Shown here in pieces: positions 1-5,423 of a stretch of DNA of 5,423 nt; position 1 is the stretch's first letter; each line of letters begins with the position of its first letter. A program made the position numbers and the translations under genes. This DNA comes from Candidatus Alkanophagales archaeon (lineage in GTDB: Archaea > Halobacteriota > Syntropharchaeia > Alkanophagales > B39-G2). Location: contig QMVQ01000127.1 in NCBI GenBank assembly GCA_003661185.1, forward strand, positions 1 through 5,423, written 5' to 3'. The notes below the pieces were generated by a model that ran no database searches, had not been told where the DNA came from, and was given only the letters and a program-made list of their open reading frames with translations.

Positions 1-576
1 ATTGTTATAAGTATAAATACTACGACAAACGCAGGGCAGAAGAGCATCAAAAAGAATACTGAAGTGCTGGACATGCGTAGGAGGAGCGAGAGAAGGAAAA
101 TTTGAGAATAGCAAAGAGATATTGCGTTTCGTCTGCGGCAGAGCGTGAGGATAAATATGAAGGGGGACGTGGGAGGACTTCTTTGGGCTCACAATCTCAA
201 AAACAGGAGGGCTACACATACACGGGAAAGAGCGCATATAAACGGCAAAATTACAGATACAATAACACTACACGAGTGGGAGCACGTCAGAACTTTTTCG
301 AGGCATTTGTATACAGTTCCGAGGCGAGCGCTCATAAGAGCCCATCAGCGACGCAGGAGGCAATACTAAATTCCCTGAATCGCAAAGGAAAAGCTCGCAA
401 CACTAAGCAGGTAAATTTTAAGTCGCATCAACAAGACGAGTTTTTTATGTCCGGGCTGTGCTAATCCTGAGCGCTTTCAGTGTGGTACTCGCTTCCCTGT
501 TACAAGTCACGCTGCCGTTACCCGATCTACAATCGCCAGCATTGGAAGTAACGTCGGCGTGTAGTCTCAGCTGCCG
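1..576. other. No confirmed gene; purine-rich region left of the glycosyltransferase operon
   Basis: I find no gene here that I can support. The plus strand is rich in A and G, whereas it is pyrimidine-rich opposite the minus-strand genes, so rightward transcription is possible. One plus frame is open from the window edge to a TGA at 103-105 (34 codons) and could be the tail of a gene to the left. A TTG-started frame (102-464) overlaps that stop, with AGAAGG five bases upstream, but its product is Ser/Thr/Asn/Gln/Lys/Arg-rich without hydrophobic periodicity. A second frame (145-369) gives a basic 74-residue product. A third (422-580) encodes a short hydrophobic stretch and runs into the convergent gene's stop. 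A TATA-like stretch lies at 5-20. No tRNA, CRISPR array or insertion-sequence ends were seen, and no U-rich terminator follows the minus-strand gene. Confidence 0.4.
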
Positions 577-1803
577 CTAGATTTGCAGTCGCCTTCCCTC
601 TTTAAGCACCCGCTCCAGCTTCTTGGCGGCGTATTTGTGGTCGAACTTCCTCGCCAGCGCTGAGGCGTTTTTGCCGATTTTCTTCCGAAGTCTTGCGTCT
701 TTCAAGAGCATAACAACATATTTTGCGAACTCGTCGTAGTCGTCCGTTACAAACATATCACGCCCGTGCGTGGGACTTATTCCGAAGGTTGCGAGCGACG
801 TGGCGACGACCGGCAGCCCGCACGCCATCGCCTCCAGCATTTTCCCTCTGAAGCCCGTGCCAAGTTCGATAGGAGCAACGAAAACGTCGCAATTCCAGTA
901 AAAGCGGCGGAGGTTCTCGTTATCACCGCCCTCTTGGACGATGACGTTTTCGCTTCGTAGCTTTATGAGTTCAGGAGGCGGGCTGAAGCCGATGGCGTAA
1001 AACTTTGCGTCTGGAACCTCGCTCAGGATTTTGCCCCAACAATGCTTGATAAAATTCTTCACCGCATCCACGTTCGGATAGTGACGGAAGTTGCCGACGT
1101 ATAGTATGTTTTTCGTATTTCGCCTCCAACGGTCTTTGGGCGGTGTGAAGAACCTCGTGTCCACGCCGTGTGGCACCACCCTGATTTTCCGGCGGAGGTT
1201 CGGCTCGTAGCCCGCTAGGATCTCGGCGTCTTCCCTCGTCAGCGTCAGAATCTTGTCGGCAGCGGCATACATCCTGAACTCGTAATCTCGTAGCTCCTTT
1301 ATTGTCCCCTCGCTAATGTCTTCCCCTCTCTTAGCTCGCAGTTCGAAAGCCTTTGTATAGCACTCATGCACTGAGATTATGGCGGTGGTGTCGGTGGGGA
1401 TGAGGTGGCGGTTCGCCTCTATATACTGCCCCATGACAGAGTATTCGGCGATGACGACATCTAAATGCGTCTCGCTTAAAACTTGTCGGAACGCCGCCTC
1501 GATACTTTCGTCGTAGCCGCCGTCGCCAGTAAGGAAGAAGCGAGGGCGCTTTAACCTCTTGTAGAGCATCTCGACGACGTCGTTCGACTTATCTCGCATG
1601 GAATCGATTTTGACGACCCGCTCGCAGAAGAGCTCAAGGCTTGTGTCTTTCCGGTCCTCCTCGGTGTAAGCAGGGGCGATGAGGGTTATCTTATGCCCCA
1701 TCAGAGAGAGATTCTTAATCCTGTGGTAGATGAGGATGGGCCCGCCAATAATGTCTGCTCTGGGGAGCAACTTCGTCAAAAACAGAATTTTCAGCCGCCT
1801 CAC
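577..1803 (-). CDS. GT-B glycosyltransferase, family 4-like
   Basis: A probable retaining glycosyltransferase that moves a sugar from a nucleotide-sugar donor to an unknown acceptor. The 408-residue length is normal for GT4 enzymes. The N-terminal half (about 1-200) is the acceptor-side Rossmann domain, opening with a beta strand and a Gly-Gly loop at 20-21. The C-terminal half holds the donor-site signatures: VVPHGVDTRFF (209-219), ILYVGNFRHYPNVDA (233-247) and GTGFRGKMLEAMACGLPVV (315-333). Glu324 matches the second Glu of the family's EX7E motif. No signal peptide or membrane span is visible, so it is probably cytosolic. The start is GTG at 1803, whose last bases form the TGA of the upstream glycosyltransferase (GTGA, 4-nt overlap), indicating translational coupling. 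The two enzymes probably act in the same glycan or glycoside pathway. Donor and acceptor cannot be assigned. Confidence 0.9.
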   Translation of the reverse strand: MRRLKILFLTKLLPRADIIGGPILIYHRIKNLSLMGHKITLIAPAYTEEDRKDTSLELFCERVVKIDSMRDKSNDVVEMLYKRLKRPRFFLTGDGGYDESIEAAFRQVLSETHLDVVIAEYSVMGQYIEANRHLIPTDTTAIISVHECYTKAFELRAKRGEDISEGTIKELRDYEFRMYAAADKILTLTREDAEILAGYEPNLRRKIRVVPHGVDTRFFTPPKDRWRRNTKNILYVGNFRHYPNVDAVKNFIKHCWGKILSEVPDAKFYAIGFSPPPELIKLRSENVIVQEGGDNENLRRFYWNCDVFVAPIELGTGFRGKMLEAMACGLPVVATSLATFGISPTHGRDMFVTDDYDEFAKYVVMLLKDARLRKKIGKNASALARKFDHKYAAKKLERVLKEGRRLQI

Positions 1804-3017
1804 GCCTCAACAACCTCCGCCATGCTTAAACGGACTTCTCTCTTCTCAACATACGCCATAAGCTCCTGCCATTTCCTCTGAAGTTCGCAGAGCCGCAGAA
1901 AGGGGTCAAACTTCGGCACCGCCTCCGTCTTCGCAAGCGTGATGTTCCACAGCGCCTCCTCAGCGCCTTTCTGGTCGCCTTGCGCCCGGTATTCCTCCGC
2001 CAACAACCTGCACGCCTTCTCTATCTTCTCCTCAAGGTCATATTTCAAAAAACACCCCGGATACGGGTCGAGGTCCTCAGGTCTCACTCTCGTCATCCCT
2101 TCCACGTCTTTCTGGCTTTCGATCTTCGCCCGCTCATAGACGAAGCGGAAGATGTCTTGTCGCAGTTGCAGCCATGCTGGATACGGCTTCGGCGGCGGCA
2201 GGTGCTTGATATGCAGCTCGTTGTCAAGGAAGAAGCGGAAGCCGAACATCCTCGCATTTATCAGAAAGTCAATGTCTTCGCCCCTCGGCACGTGCGGGTC
2301 GAAAGGCACCACCTTCCACAAATTTCTGTGCACGACCATGTTCCCACCGAACACGAACGGCGTCTCCTTCAGCCTCGGCGGCATTCCTATTATCTTGTCG
2401 AACGCCTCGTTCATCCGCTCGTATTGGTCCCAGTATTTCATCCATGGGCGAAACGGCTTTTTAATGCGATAATCGCCATCGGGCTGCAGGTAGTAGCCCG
2501 CCACCGCATCCACAGAAGTCCCACCAACACGCCTCCCAACAAACTCCTTAGCTTTCGCCATGAAATTCGGGTCCTCAAAGACCTCATCATCGTCAATGAA
2601 CACAGCAACGTCCGCTCCCAAGACGTGCGGGACGAACAGGCAGAGATTACGAACGCTGGAGTAGCCACGGAGGCTAAGAAGCTCAGCAAGTTCAGTTTTG
2701 CCGTCGCTATTCAGCAAGTCACGAATTCGCTGCAAATGTGAAGGCCCGAAGACGAGGGAATCCACGCCAGCGTCGGCTGCTGCGGCTTTAACGACACCGC
2801 TAACCTTCTTCTCAACTCTGTTTTCAATGTCTTCAGCGGTGGCGACCGCAAGAACCACAAGCCGAAAGTCCTTATCGTTAAGGATTTCCATGCTCTTTAT
2901 AGTTCGGCGGAGCGTGCCCTCGCTGTTCAGCGGCGTGGGATGGTCGTAAATGGCGTCGCCCTCCCGCCAACCCTCAGCCCGCCCCCAATACGTTGGGATT
3001 ACCATCGTGACTTTCAT
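1800..3017 (-). CDS. GT-A glycosyltransferase, family 2-like
   Basis: A 405-residue nucleotide-sugar-dependent glycosyltransferase of the GT-A fold. It opens with the typical strand and donor loop MVIPTYWGR (5-13). An acidic metal-binding motif, FIDDDEVFED (140-149), serves as the DXD. FVFGGNMVVHRNLW (221-234) and PRGEDIDF (244-251) follow; the Glu-Asp there is the usual position of the catalytic base in family 2. HIKH (269-272) lies where some GT-A enzymes put a metal-binding His. The C-terminal 100 residues are helical and charged, without membrane spans. I chose ATG 3017 because AGGAGGTG lies 8 nt upstream. The frame stays open to a GTG at 3143, but those 42 extra residues precede the conserved first strand and would contain the ribosome binding site. 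It overlaps the next gene by 4 nt. The substrate is unknown, and a GT family other than GT2 is possible. Confidence 0.85.
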   Translation of the reverse strand: MKVTMVIPTYWGRAEGWREGDAIYDHPTPLNSEGTLRRTIKSMEILNDKDFRLVVLAVATAEDIENRVEKKVSGVVKAAAADAGVDSLVFGPSHLQRIRDLLNSDGKTELAELLSLRGYSSVRNLCLFVPHVLGADVAVFIDDDEVFEDPNFMAKAKEFVGRRVGGTSVDAVAGYYLQPDGDYRIKKPFRPWMKYWDQYERMNEAFDKIIGMPPRLKETPFVFGGNMVVHRNLWKVVPFDPHVPRGEDIDFLINARMFGFRFFLDNELHIKHLPPPKPYPAWLQLRQDIFRFVYERAKIESQKDVEGMTRVRPEDLDPYPGCFLKYDLEEKIEKACRLLAEEYRAQGDQKGAEEALWNITLAKTEAVPKFDPFLRLCELQRKWQELMAYVEKREVRLSMAEVVEA

Positions 3018-3025
3018 TCCCGTTA

Positions 3026-3033
3026 CACCTCCT
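3026..3033 (-). promoter_or_regulatory. Strong Shine-Dalgarno site of the GT-A glycosyltransferase
   Basis: The minus strand reads AGGAGGTG, a full match to the 16S rRNA tail, with 8 nt to the ATG at 3017. It is the best ribosome binding site in the window and decides the start in favour of 3017 over the upstream GTG at 3143. Confidence 0.85.
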
Positions 3034-3063
3034 ATGGGAAGCCTCTCCTTCAAGGCGGAGAGG
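3028..3063 (-). promoter_or_regulatory. Two abutting hairpins in the glycosyltransferase leader, the second covering the ribosome binding site
   Basis: On the minus-strand RNA, CCTCTCC (3063-3057) and GGAGAGG (3048-3042) form a perfect 7-bp stem with an 8-nt loop. The next base begins a second stem, CTTCC (3041-3037) with GGAGG (3032-3028), containing one G-U pair and a 4-nt CATA loop. The second stem would hide the Shine-Dalgarno core, and with no gap between them the helices could stack. The first arm could also pair with GGAGG through five pairs, giving an alternative fold. The geometry suggests translational control or an mRNA 5'-end structure, but no ligand or known riboswitch class is recognised. 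The predicted transcript start lies near 3059-3062, so the first stem may be partly untranscribed. Confidence 0.4.
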
Positions 3064-3078
3064 AATACCCTGCCTTGC

Positions 3079-3093
3079 ATATTTATTATACAT
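3079..3093 (-). promoter_or_regulatory. TATA-like box for the glycosyltransferase pair
   Basis: The minus strand carries ATGTATAATAAATAT, an archaeal TATA-like sequence preceded by an A-rich stretch (GAAAAAAG) that could act as the B-recognition element. Placing the start about 26 nt downstream gives a leader of roughly 45 nt ahead of the ATG at 3017. This suggests the two glycosyltransferase genes can be transcribed separately from rdgB, whose stop lies 147 bp before that ATG. Confidence 0.4.
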
Positions 3094-3164
3094 CTTTTTT
3101 CAACTCCCTTGCGAAGAGCGTCTGAATAGCATGATGACGCCACTCAAGCTCCTTACGGGGAACT

Positions 3165-3782
3165 TCACGGCAGGGAGGAGGCGTTCCTAATCCCATGCTC
3201 CCCTCCGTAATTCAACCCTAAGTGCTGTAGGAGTTTCTTGAATGCCTGCCCACGATGTGAAACTTTATTTTTCTCTTTTGTATCCAACTCCGCAAATGTT
3301 CGCCCCGAAAACTCAAAGATCGGATCGTAACCGAAGCCCTTATCCCCTCTAATGCTTTCTGCGATTCTGCCGCTGACGCTTCCGACGAAGAGCTTCGGCT
3401 GCGTTGACGGCGCCGAGATGAATGCGATGACACACTTGAACGTCGCTCTTCTGTTCTCTACGCCGCTCATGAGCTTAAGTATGCCTTCATTCCCGATTTT
3501 CTTGTGGACGTATGCTGAATATGGACCAGGGAAGCCGTTTAGCGCCTCTATGAAAAGCCCGGAGTCCTCGACGAAGAACGGTGGCTCCAAGAGCTTCGAG
3601 ATGACCCTTGCGGCGTGCAGCGCAATCTCTTCAAGACGGTCCGCCTGTATCTCCTCCTTCGGCATGTCCGCCTGTTTCACTCTCAACAGCCCGCCAGAAA
3701 GCTCCTCCGCAAGCTCCCTGAACTCACGAAGCTTGCCCTTATTACCTGTGACTATGGTTATTTCCATTTCGTCGCTTGTCAT
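3165..3782 (-). CDS. rdgB: XTP/dITP diphosphatase (RdgB/HAM1 family)
   Basis: A house-cleaning pyrophosphatase that hydrolyses the non-canonical purine triphosphates XTP, ITP and dITP to monophosphates plus pyrophosphate, keeping deaminated purines out of nucleic acids. It is cytosolic, Mg2+-dependent and usually a dimer. At 205 residues it is close to family length. All signatures are present in order: TGNKGKLREF (12-21, phosphate binding), VEDSGL (71-76, with the acidic catalytic residues), GFPGPYSAY (83-91), GDKGFGYDPIF (146-156) and SHRGQA (175-180, base recognition). ATG 3782 is preferred to the in-frame ATG 3767 because AGGA lies 3 nt upstream. The last 15 residues or so are unremarkable and probably variable. 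It shares the strand with the Ogg2 gene but is separated from it by the AT-rich gap, so it probably has its own promoter. Confidence 0.95.
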   Translation of the reverse strand: MTSDEMEITIVTGNKGKLREFRELAEELSGGLLRVKQADMPKEEIQADRLEEIALHAARVISKLLEPPFFVEDSGLFIEALNGFPGPYSAYVHKKIGNEGILKLMSGVENRRATFKCVIAFISAPSTQPKLFVGSVSGRIAESIRGDKGFGYDPIFEFSGRTFAELDTKEKNKVSHRGQAFKKLLQHLGLNYGGEHGIRNASSLP

Positions 3783-3807
3783 GTTTCCTGTCTTTTTAAT
3801 ACTACCG

Positions 3808-3822
3808 CATAAAATTAATTAA
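3808..3822 (-). promoter_or_regulatory. Possible TATA-like element for rdgB
   Basis: The minus strand reads TTAATTAATTTTATG, an AT-rich block centred about 32 nt before the rdgB ATG. If used, it would give a very short leader carrying only the weak AGGA (3789-3786). The surrounding DNA is AT-rich, so the match is weak evidence. Confidence 0.25.
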
Positions 3823-3837
3823 CCAGCAACGACGCAA

Positions 3838-3855
3838 AAATTCGTCAAATTCGTC
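3838..3855 (+). repeat. Tandem 9-bp direct repeat
   Basis: AAATTCGTC occurs twice back to back, followed by AAAG, which starts a third copy. In the plus frame of the adjacent broken ORF it reads Lys-Phe-Val twice, then Lys. It could be a slippage product or a small protein-binding site. Nothing else nearby repeats it. Confidence 0.8.
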
Positions 3856-4066
3856 AAAGTTCTGTTCGATGATAATGATGTGCTAATTAGGTTCTCGTTA
3901 AATTTAGCAAGGAGAGAGATTGGATTGAAGGGTGAGGTGGGGTTGGAGGAATTAATAAAAAGCGGTGAAATTGAAATAAAATACACAAAATGAGATATTT
4001 GAAAGAGCCGTCAGAGAGTCCGTGGAGGAAAACATTGAGTCAGTGAAGAAATTAGCGAAGTATTGA
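3838..4066 (+). pseudogene. Small frameshifted ORF of unknown function on the opposite strand
   Basis: Two plus frames together read like one small protein. Frame one is open from 3823 to a TGA at 3991-3993 and includes LIRFSLNLARREIGLKGEVG and, after a short gap, SGEIEIKYTK. From 3992 the next frame continues as EIFERAVRESVEENIESVKK and ends with LAKY and a TGA at 4064-4066. The second part has no start codon of its own and begins after a stop at 3977-3979, so it is probably the displaced end of the first, moved by a single-base change in the A-rich run at 3976-3990. The encoded tail is an amphipathic Glu/Lys-rich helix. AAGGAG at 3909-3914 precedes a TTG at 3925, a possible start; GTG 3880 is another. 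I do not recognise a family. A sequencing error or programmed frameshift are alternatives to decay. The region is AT-rich and oriented against all its neighbours. Confidence 0.45.
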
Positions 4067-4114
4067 TAAGGCTTTCTTGAGAGTGTCTGCAAGATGCACA
4101 CCGTGAAAGAAGTT

Positions 4115-4138
4115 GGTATTTGGCTAATTACCAAAACC
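4115..4138 (-). terminator. Stem-loop just downstream of the Ogg2 stop
   Basis: On the plus strand, GGTATTTGG (4115-4123) and CCAAAACC (4131-4138) pair as TTTGG/CCAAA plus an outer GGT/ACC with one bulged A, leaving a 7-nt CTAATTA loop. It begins 3 nt after the Ogg2 stop codon, which fits a role at the operon's 3' end. No clear U-tract follows on the minus strand, so it may protect or process the 3' end rather than terminate transcription. It is nearly symmetrical and could fold in a plus-strand RNA as well. Confidence 0.35.
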
Positions 4139-4141
4139 CCA

Positions 4142-4795
4142 TTACTTCACAACTTTCCCCGTCCGCATATACCAGAGGTAAAGGTCGAGGGCGGCGAGCG
4201 TGAGACCTGAGGCTTCAGCAATGTCTCTCAAAACGCTTTCCACCCCCAAATATCTGCGTCTCGTAAGCGTTATGTTTTTCCCTCTCCCGCCACCGCCTCC
4301 CTCAAGCTGCACAAGCCCATACTCCCGAAGCACGCTCAGAATATGCCTATCAATGATTGCGAAGTCTGTGAAGCCGACGTTCCTGAGGAAGTGGCTCGCT
4401 TCTTTGTAACCGACGCCCTTTATGCTCTTGACAAGCCATTCCCTTGACGCGCCACTGCTCTTGGCTTCAAAGCTCAGGACAATTTCCTTTATGTTGTTTA
4501 CGAAACTCCTCGCACCCGTTATATACTCAGCTCGTTTTTTGTAAAACCTATAACCTCTTTCTTTCAGGAGGGAAGCTAATTCATCTTCATCAGCGTCAAA
4601 AAATGCATTCTCACGCCTCAAATCTTCCCAGATGACCAAAACTCGGGAAGCATTGAAGTTTGCCGTCAAAATGCAGAAGCAAAGCTCCTCGAACCAACGA
4701 CTGGAGTCCGCCTCGTGAACTTCCTTAAATTCCTCAAGGCGCCGCTTTATGAGCCTCGCAACGTCACTCCTCTTCAGCTCGTTTATCTTCGCCAC
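4142..4795 (-). CDS. ogg: 8-oxoguanine DNA glycosylase/AP lyase, archaeal Ogg2 type
   Basis: Base-excision-repair enzyme that removes 8-oxoguanine from DNA and cuts at the resulting abasic site. It belongs to the HhH-GPD superfamily and closely resembles the Methanocaldococcus jannaschii enzyme as I recall it. With the GTG at 4795 it has 217 residues, near the roughly 207 of that relative. Visible features are the N-terminal helix INELKRSDVARLIKRRL (4-20), WFEELCFCILTANF (34-47), the hairpin and Schiff-base lysine in GVGYKEASHFL (127-137, Lys131), the catalytic Asp149 in AIIDRHIL, and LDLYLWYMRTGKVVK at the end. The terminal Lys217 matches the C-terminal lysine by which Ogg2 enzymes distinguish 8-oxoguanine from guanine. 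A run of five Gly (166-170) enlarges a loop. The frame is open to an ATG at 5017, but the added residues are unlike the family. GTG 4813 and ATG 4858 are other possible starts. It overlaps the upstream gene by 32 nt. Confidence 0.93.
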   Translation of the reverse strand: MAKINELKRSDVARLIKRRLEEFKEVHEADSSRWFEELCFCILTANFNASRVLVIWEDLRRENAFFDADEDELASLLKERGYRFYKKRAEYITGARSFVNNIKEIVLSFEAKSSGASREWLVKSIKGVGYKEASHFLRNVGFTDFAIIDRHILSVLREYGLVQLEGGGGGRGKNITLTRRRYLGVESVLRDIAEASGLTLAALDLYLWYMRTGKVVK

Positions 4796-5225
4796 CAGCC
4801 CTTTCGCTCCCACCTTGGGTTGAGCTTGTCGGCGTGGGCTTAAGAATCTTACGAGCATCCTCCCTGAGGAGCATGTTCGTGAGTGCGCTGAGCGAGCAAA
4901 GCGTGCCACGTCCCTCGATGACGCCGTCGCCCGGAATTCTTGCGACGATGTAGCCTCTGGCTGTAACTTCAACCTCGACGCCAAGCTCCGAAAGCCGAGA
5001 AAGCACGATGTTTCCAAGGGCGCCCGTCGGCTTTTCCATCCAGCAATGCTTCAGCGGGCAGAGGTTACAATAAGCCTTAAAAAGTTCTGCGCTCTTGCTA
5101 GAGACGAGTGCCGCCTCAATTTCCGCCTTCACCGTCGCATACGCAATACAACAGCCAAAAACGCCCTCCACAACCGTCTTTCTGCCCCCCTCTCTTATTG
5201 CAACTCTAACGCCTCCGCCTCGCAC
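4764..5225 (-). CDS. Cysteine-rich protein of unknown function, coupled to ogg
   Basis: I do not recognise this 153-residue protein. It starts with strand-like VRVAI (6-10), then has a Cys pair (25-26) in FGCCIAYATVKAEIEAAL, a CNLCPLKHC cluster (53-61: Cys-x2-Cys-x4-Cys with His60), a mixed alpha/beta part with LSELGVEVEVTARGYIVARI (78-97), and one further Cys (110). The tail (about 130-153) is hydrophilic and probably disordered. Six cysteines in a small cytosolic protein suggest a metal or Fe-S site, which is inference only. The GTG at 5225 is the first standard start in this frame and overlaps the upstream gene by 31 nt. GTG 5171, downstream of GAGAGGGGGG, is an alternative that would lose the first strand. 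It ends 32 nt inside ogg. The overlaps suggest coupled translation and perhaps a shared role. No signal peptide or membrane span is visible. Confidence 0.75.
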   Translation of the reverse strand: MRGGGVRVAIREGGRKTVVEGVFGCCIAYATVKAEIEAALVSSKSAELFKAYCNLCPLKHCWMEKPTGALGNIVLSRLSELGVEVEVTARGYIVARIPGDGVIEGRGTLCSLSALTNMLLREDARKILKPTPTSSTQGGSERAGGEDKRAEEE

Positions 5226-5423
5226 TTCATAAGCGTTTTCAAGCGCGCCTGCTCGTATTTCAGCTTGCCGGTGCTCCTTGCGTCCTTTAACGCCTCTCTT
5301 ATCCTTTCTGCGAGGAAATCAGTCCTTGCGGCATTCACTACGACGGCGCACGTCGAGCAGTATGTAGCGGGGGACCTCGAAATCTCGTTCCCATCCTTGT
5401 CGTAGAAAATGGAGACGACGCCA
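5195..5423 (-). CDS. C-terminal part of an unrecognised protein, cut by the window edge
   Basis: The last 75 codons of a gene that begins to the right of the window. The visible part starts with strand-like GVVSIFYDKDGNEIS, followed by a Cys pair in SPATYCSTCAVVVNAAR (Cys-x2-Cys), and ends in a long charged helix that includes FLAERIREALKDA and KLKYEQARLKTLM. The TAA is at 5197-5195. I cannot name the family. Its CxxC may bind metal or be redox-active, and the next gene also has clustered cysteines, so the two products could work on the same cofactor or complex; that is inference. The frame of the downstream gene is also open back to 5318, but without a standard start codon before 5225, so I assign this stretch to the upstream gene. 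The short coiled-coil-like helix gives no further clue. Confidence 0.65.
   Translation of the reverse strand, partial: GVVSIFYDKDGNEISRSPATYCSTCAVVVNAARTDFLAERIREALKDARSTGKLKYEQARLKTLMKCEAEALELQ

Noticed and set aside
326..333. GAGCGCTC palindrome in the left flank
   Set aside because: It is only 8 bp, and I found no second copy and no promoter it could control, so it is compatible with chance.
1980..2741. 253-codon plus-strand open frame antisense to the GT-A glycosyltransferase
   Set aside because: It lies wholly inside a gene with clear motifs and its own product is His/Arg/Val-rich without any recognisable domain. It is a codon-bias shadow.
3018..3143. N-terminal extension of the GT-A glycosyltransferase to the GTG at 3143
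   Set aside because: It would translate through the TATA-like box, the hairpins and the AGGAGGTG site, and it precedes the conserved first beta strand.
3352..3822. 156-codon plus-strand open frame antisense to rdgB
   Set aside because: It is a Ser/Pro/Leu-rich shadow of a gene whose catalytic motifs are all intact on the minus strand.
3952..4134. 60-codon minus-strand open frame in the ogg-rdgB gap
   Set aside because: Its product is Phe/Ser/Thr-rich and lacks any pattern. The plus strand of the same interval reads better as protein.
4796..5017. N-terminal extension of Ogg2 to the ATG at 5017
   Set aside because: The extra 74 residues are Ser/Arg/Ala-rich, unlike the family, and fall inside the cysteine-rich gene. 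Family length supports a start near 4795.

Overview
The window looks archaeal, probably from a mesophilic or moderately thermophilic euryarchaeon of middling GC. The strongest evidence is an Ogg2-type 8-oxoguanine glycosylase/lyase very close to the Methanocaldococcus form. Archaeal TATA-like boxes and several GTG starts agree with this. The exact lineage cannot be read from the sequence; a methanogen or ANME-like relative is only a guess.

Layout: all five convincing genes, plus one cut by the right edge, are on the minus strand, so they read from right to left. First comes the C-terminal end of an unrecognised protein (right edge to 5195), then a cysteine-rich protein of unknown function (5225-4764), then the DNA glycosylase (4795-4142). 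These three overlap by 31-32 nt at each junction and look like one translationally coupled operon. An AT-rich gap of about 360 bp follows. It holds a hairpin just after the glycosylase stop and, on the plus strand, what looks like a small gene interrupted by one frameshift. Next is a RdgB/HAM1 nucleotide pyrophosphatase (3782-3165). After it come two glycosyltransferases, a GT-A type enzyme (3017-1800) and a GT-B (GT4-like) enzyme (1803-577), joined by a 4-nt stop/start overlap. They are preceded by a TATA-like box and a structured leader with a very strong ribosome binding site.

The left 576 bases contain no gene I can support. The plus strand is purine-rich there, which would fit rightward transcription, and it carries several open frames of unconvincing composition.

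Functionally, the right half concerns purine damage: Ogg2 removes 8-oxoguanine from DNA and RdgB removes deaminated purine nucleotides from the pool. The left half is a two-enzyme glycan or glycoside unit whose product cannot be told. The most open question is the pair of unrecognised Cys-containing proteins locked by overlaps to the repair glycosylase.
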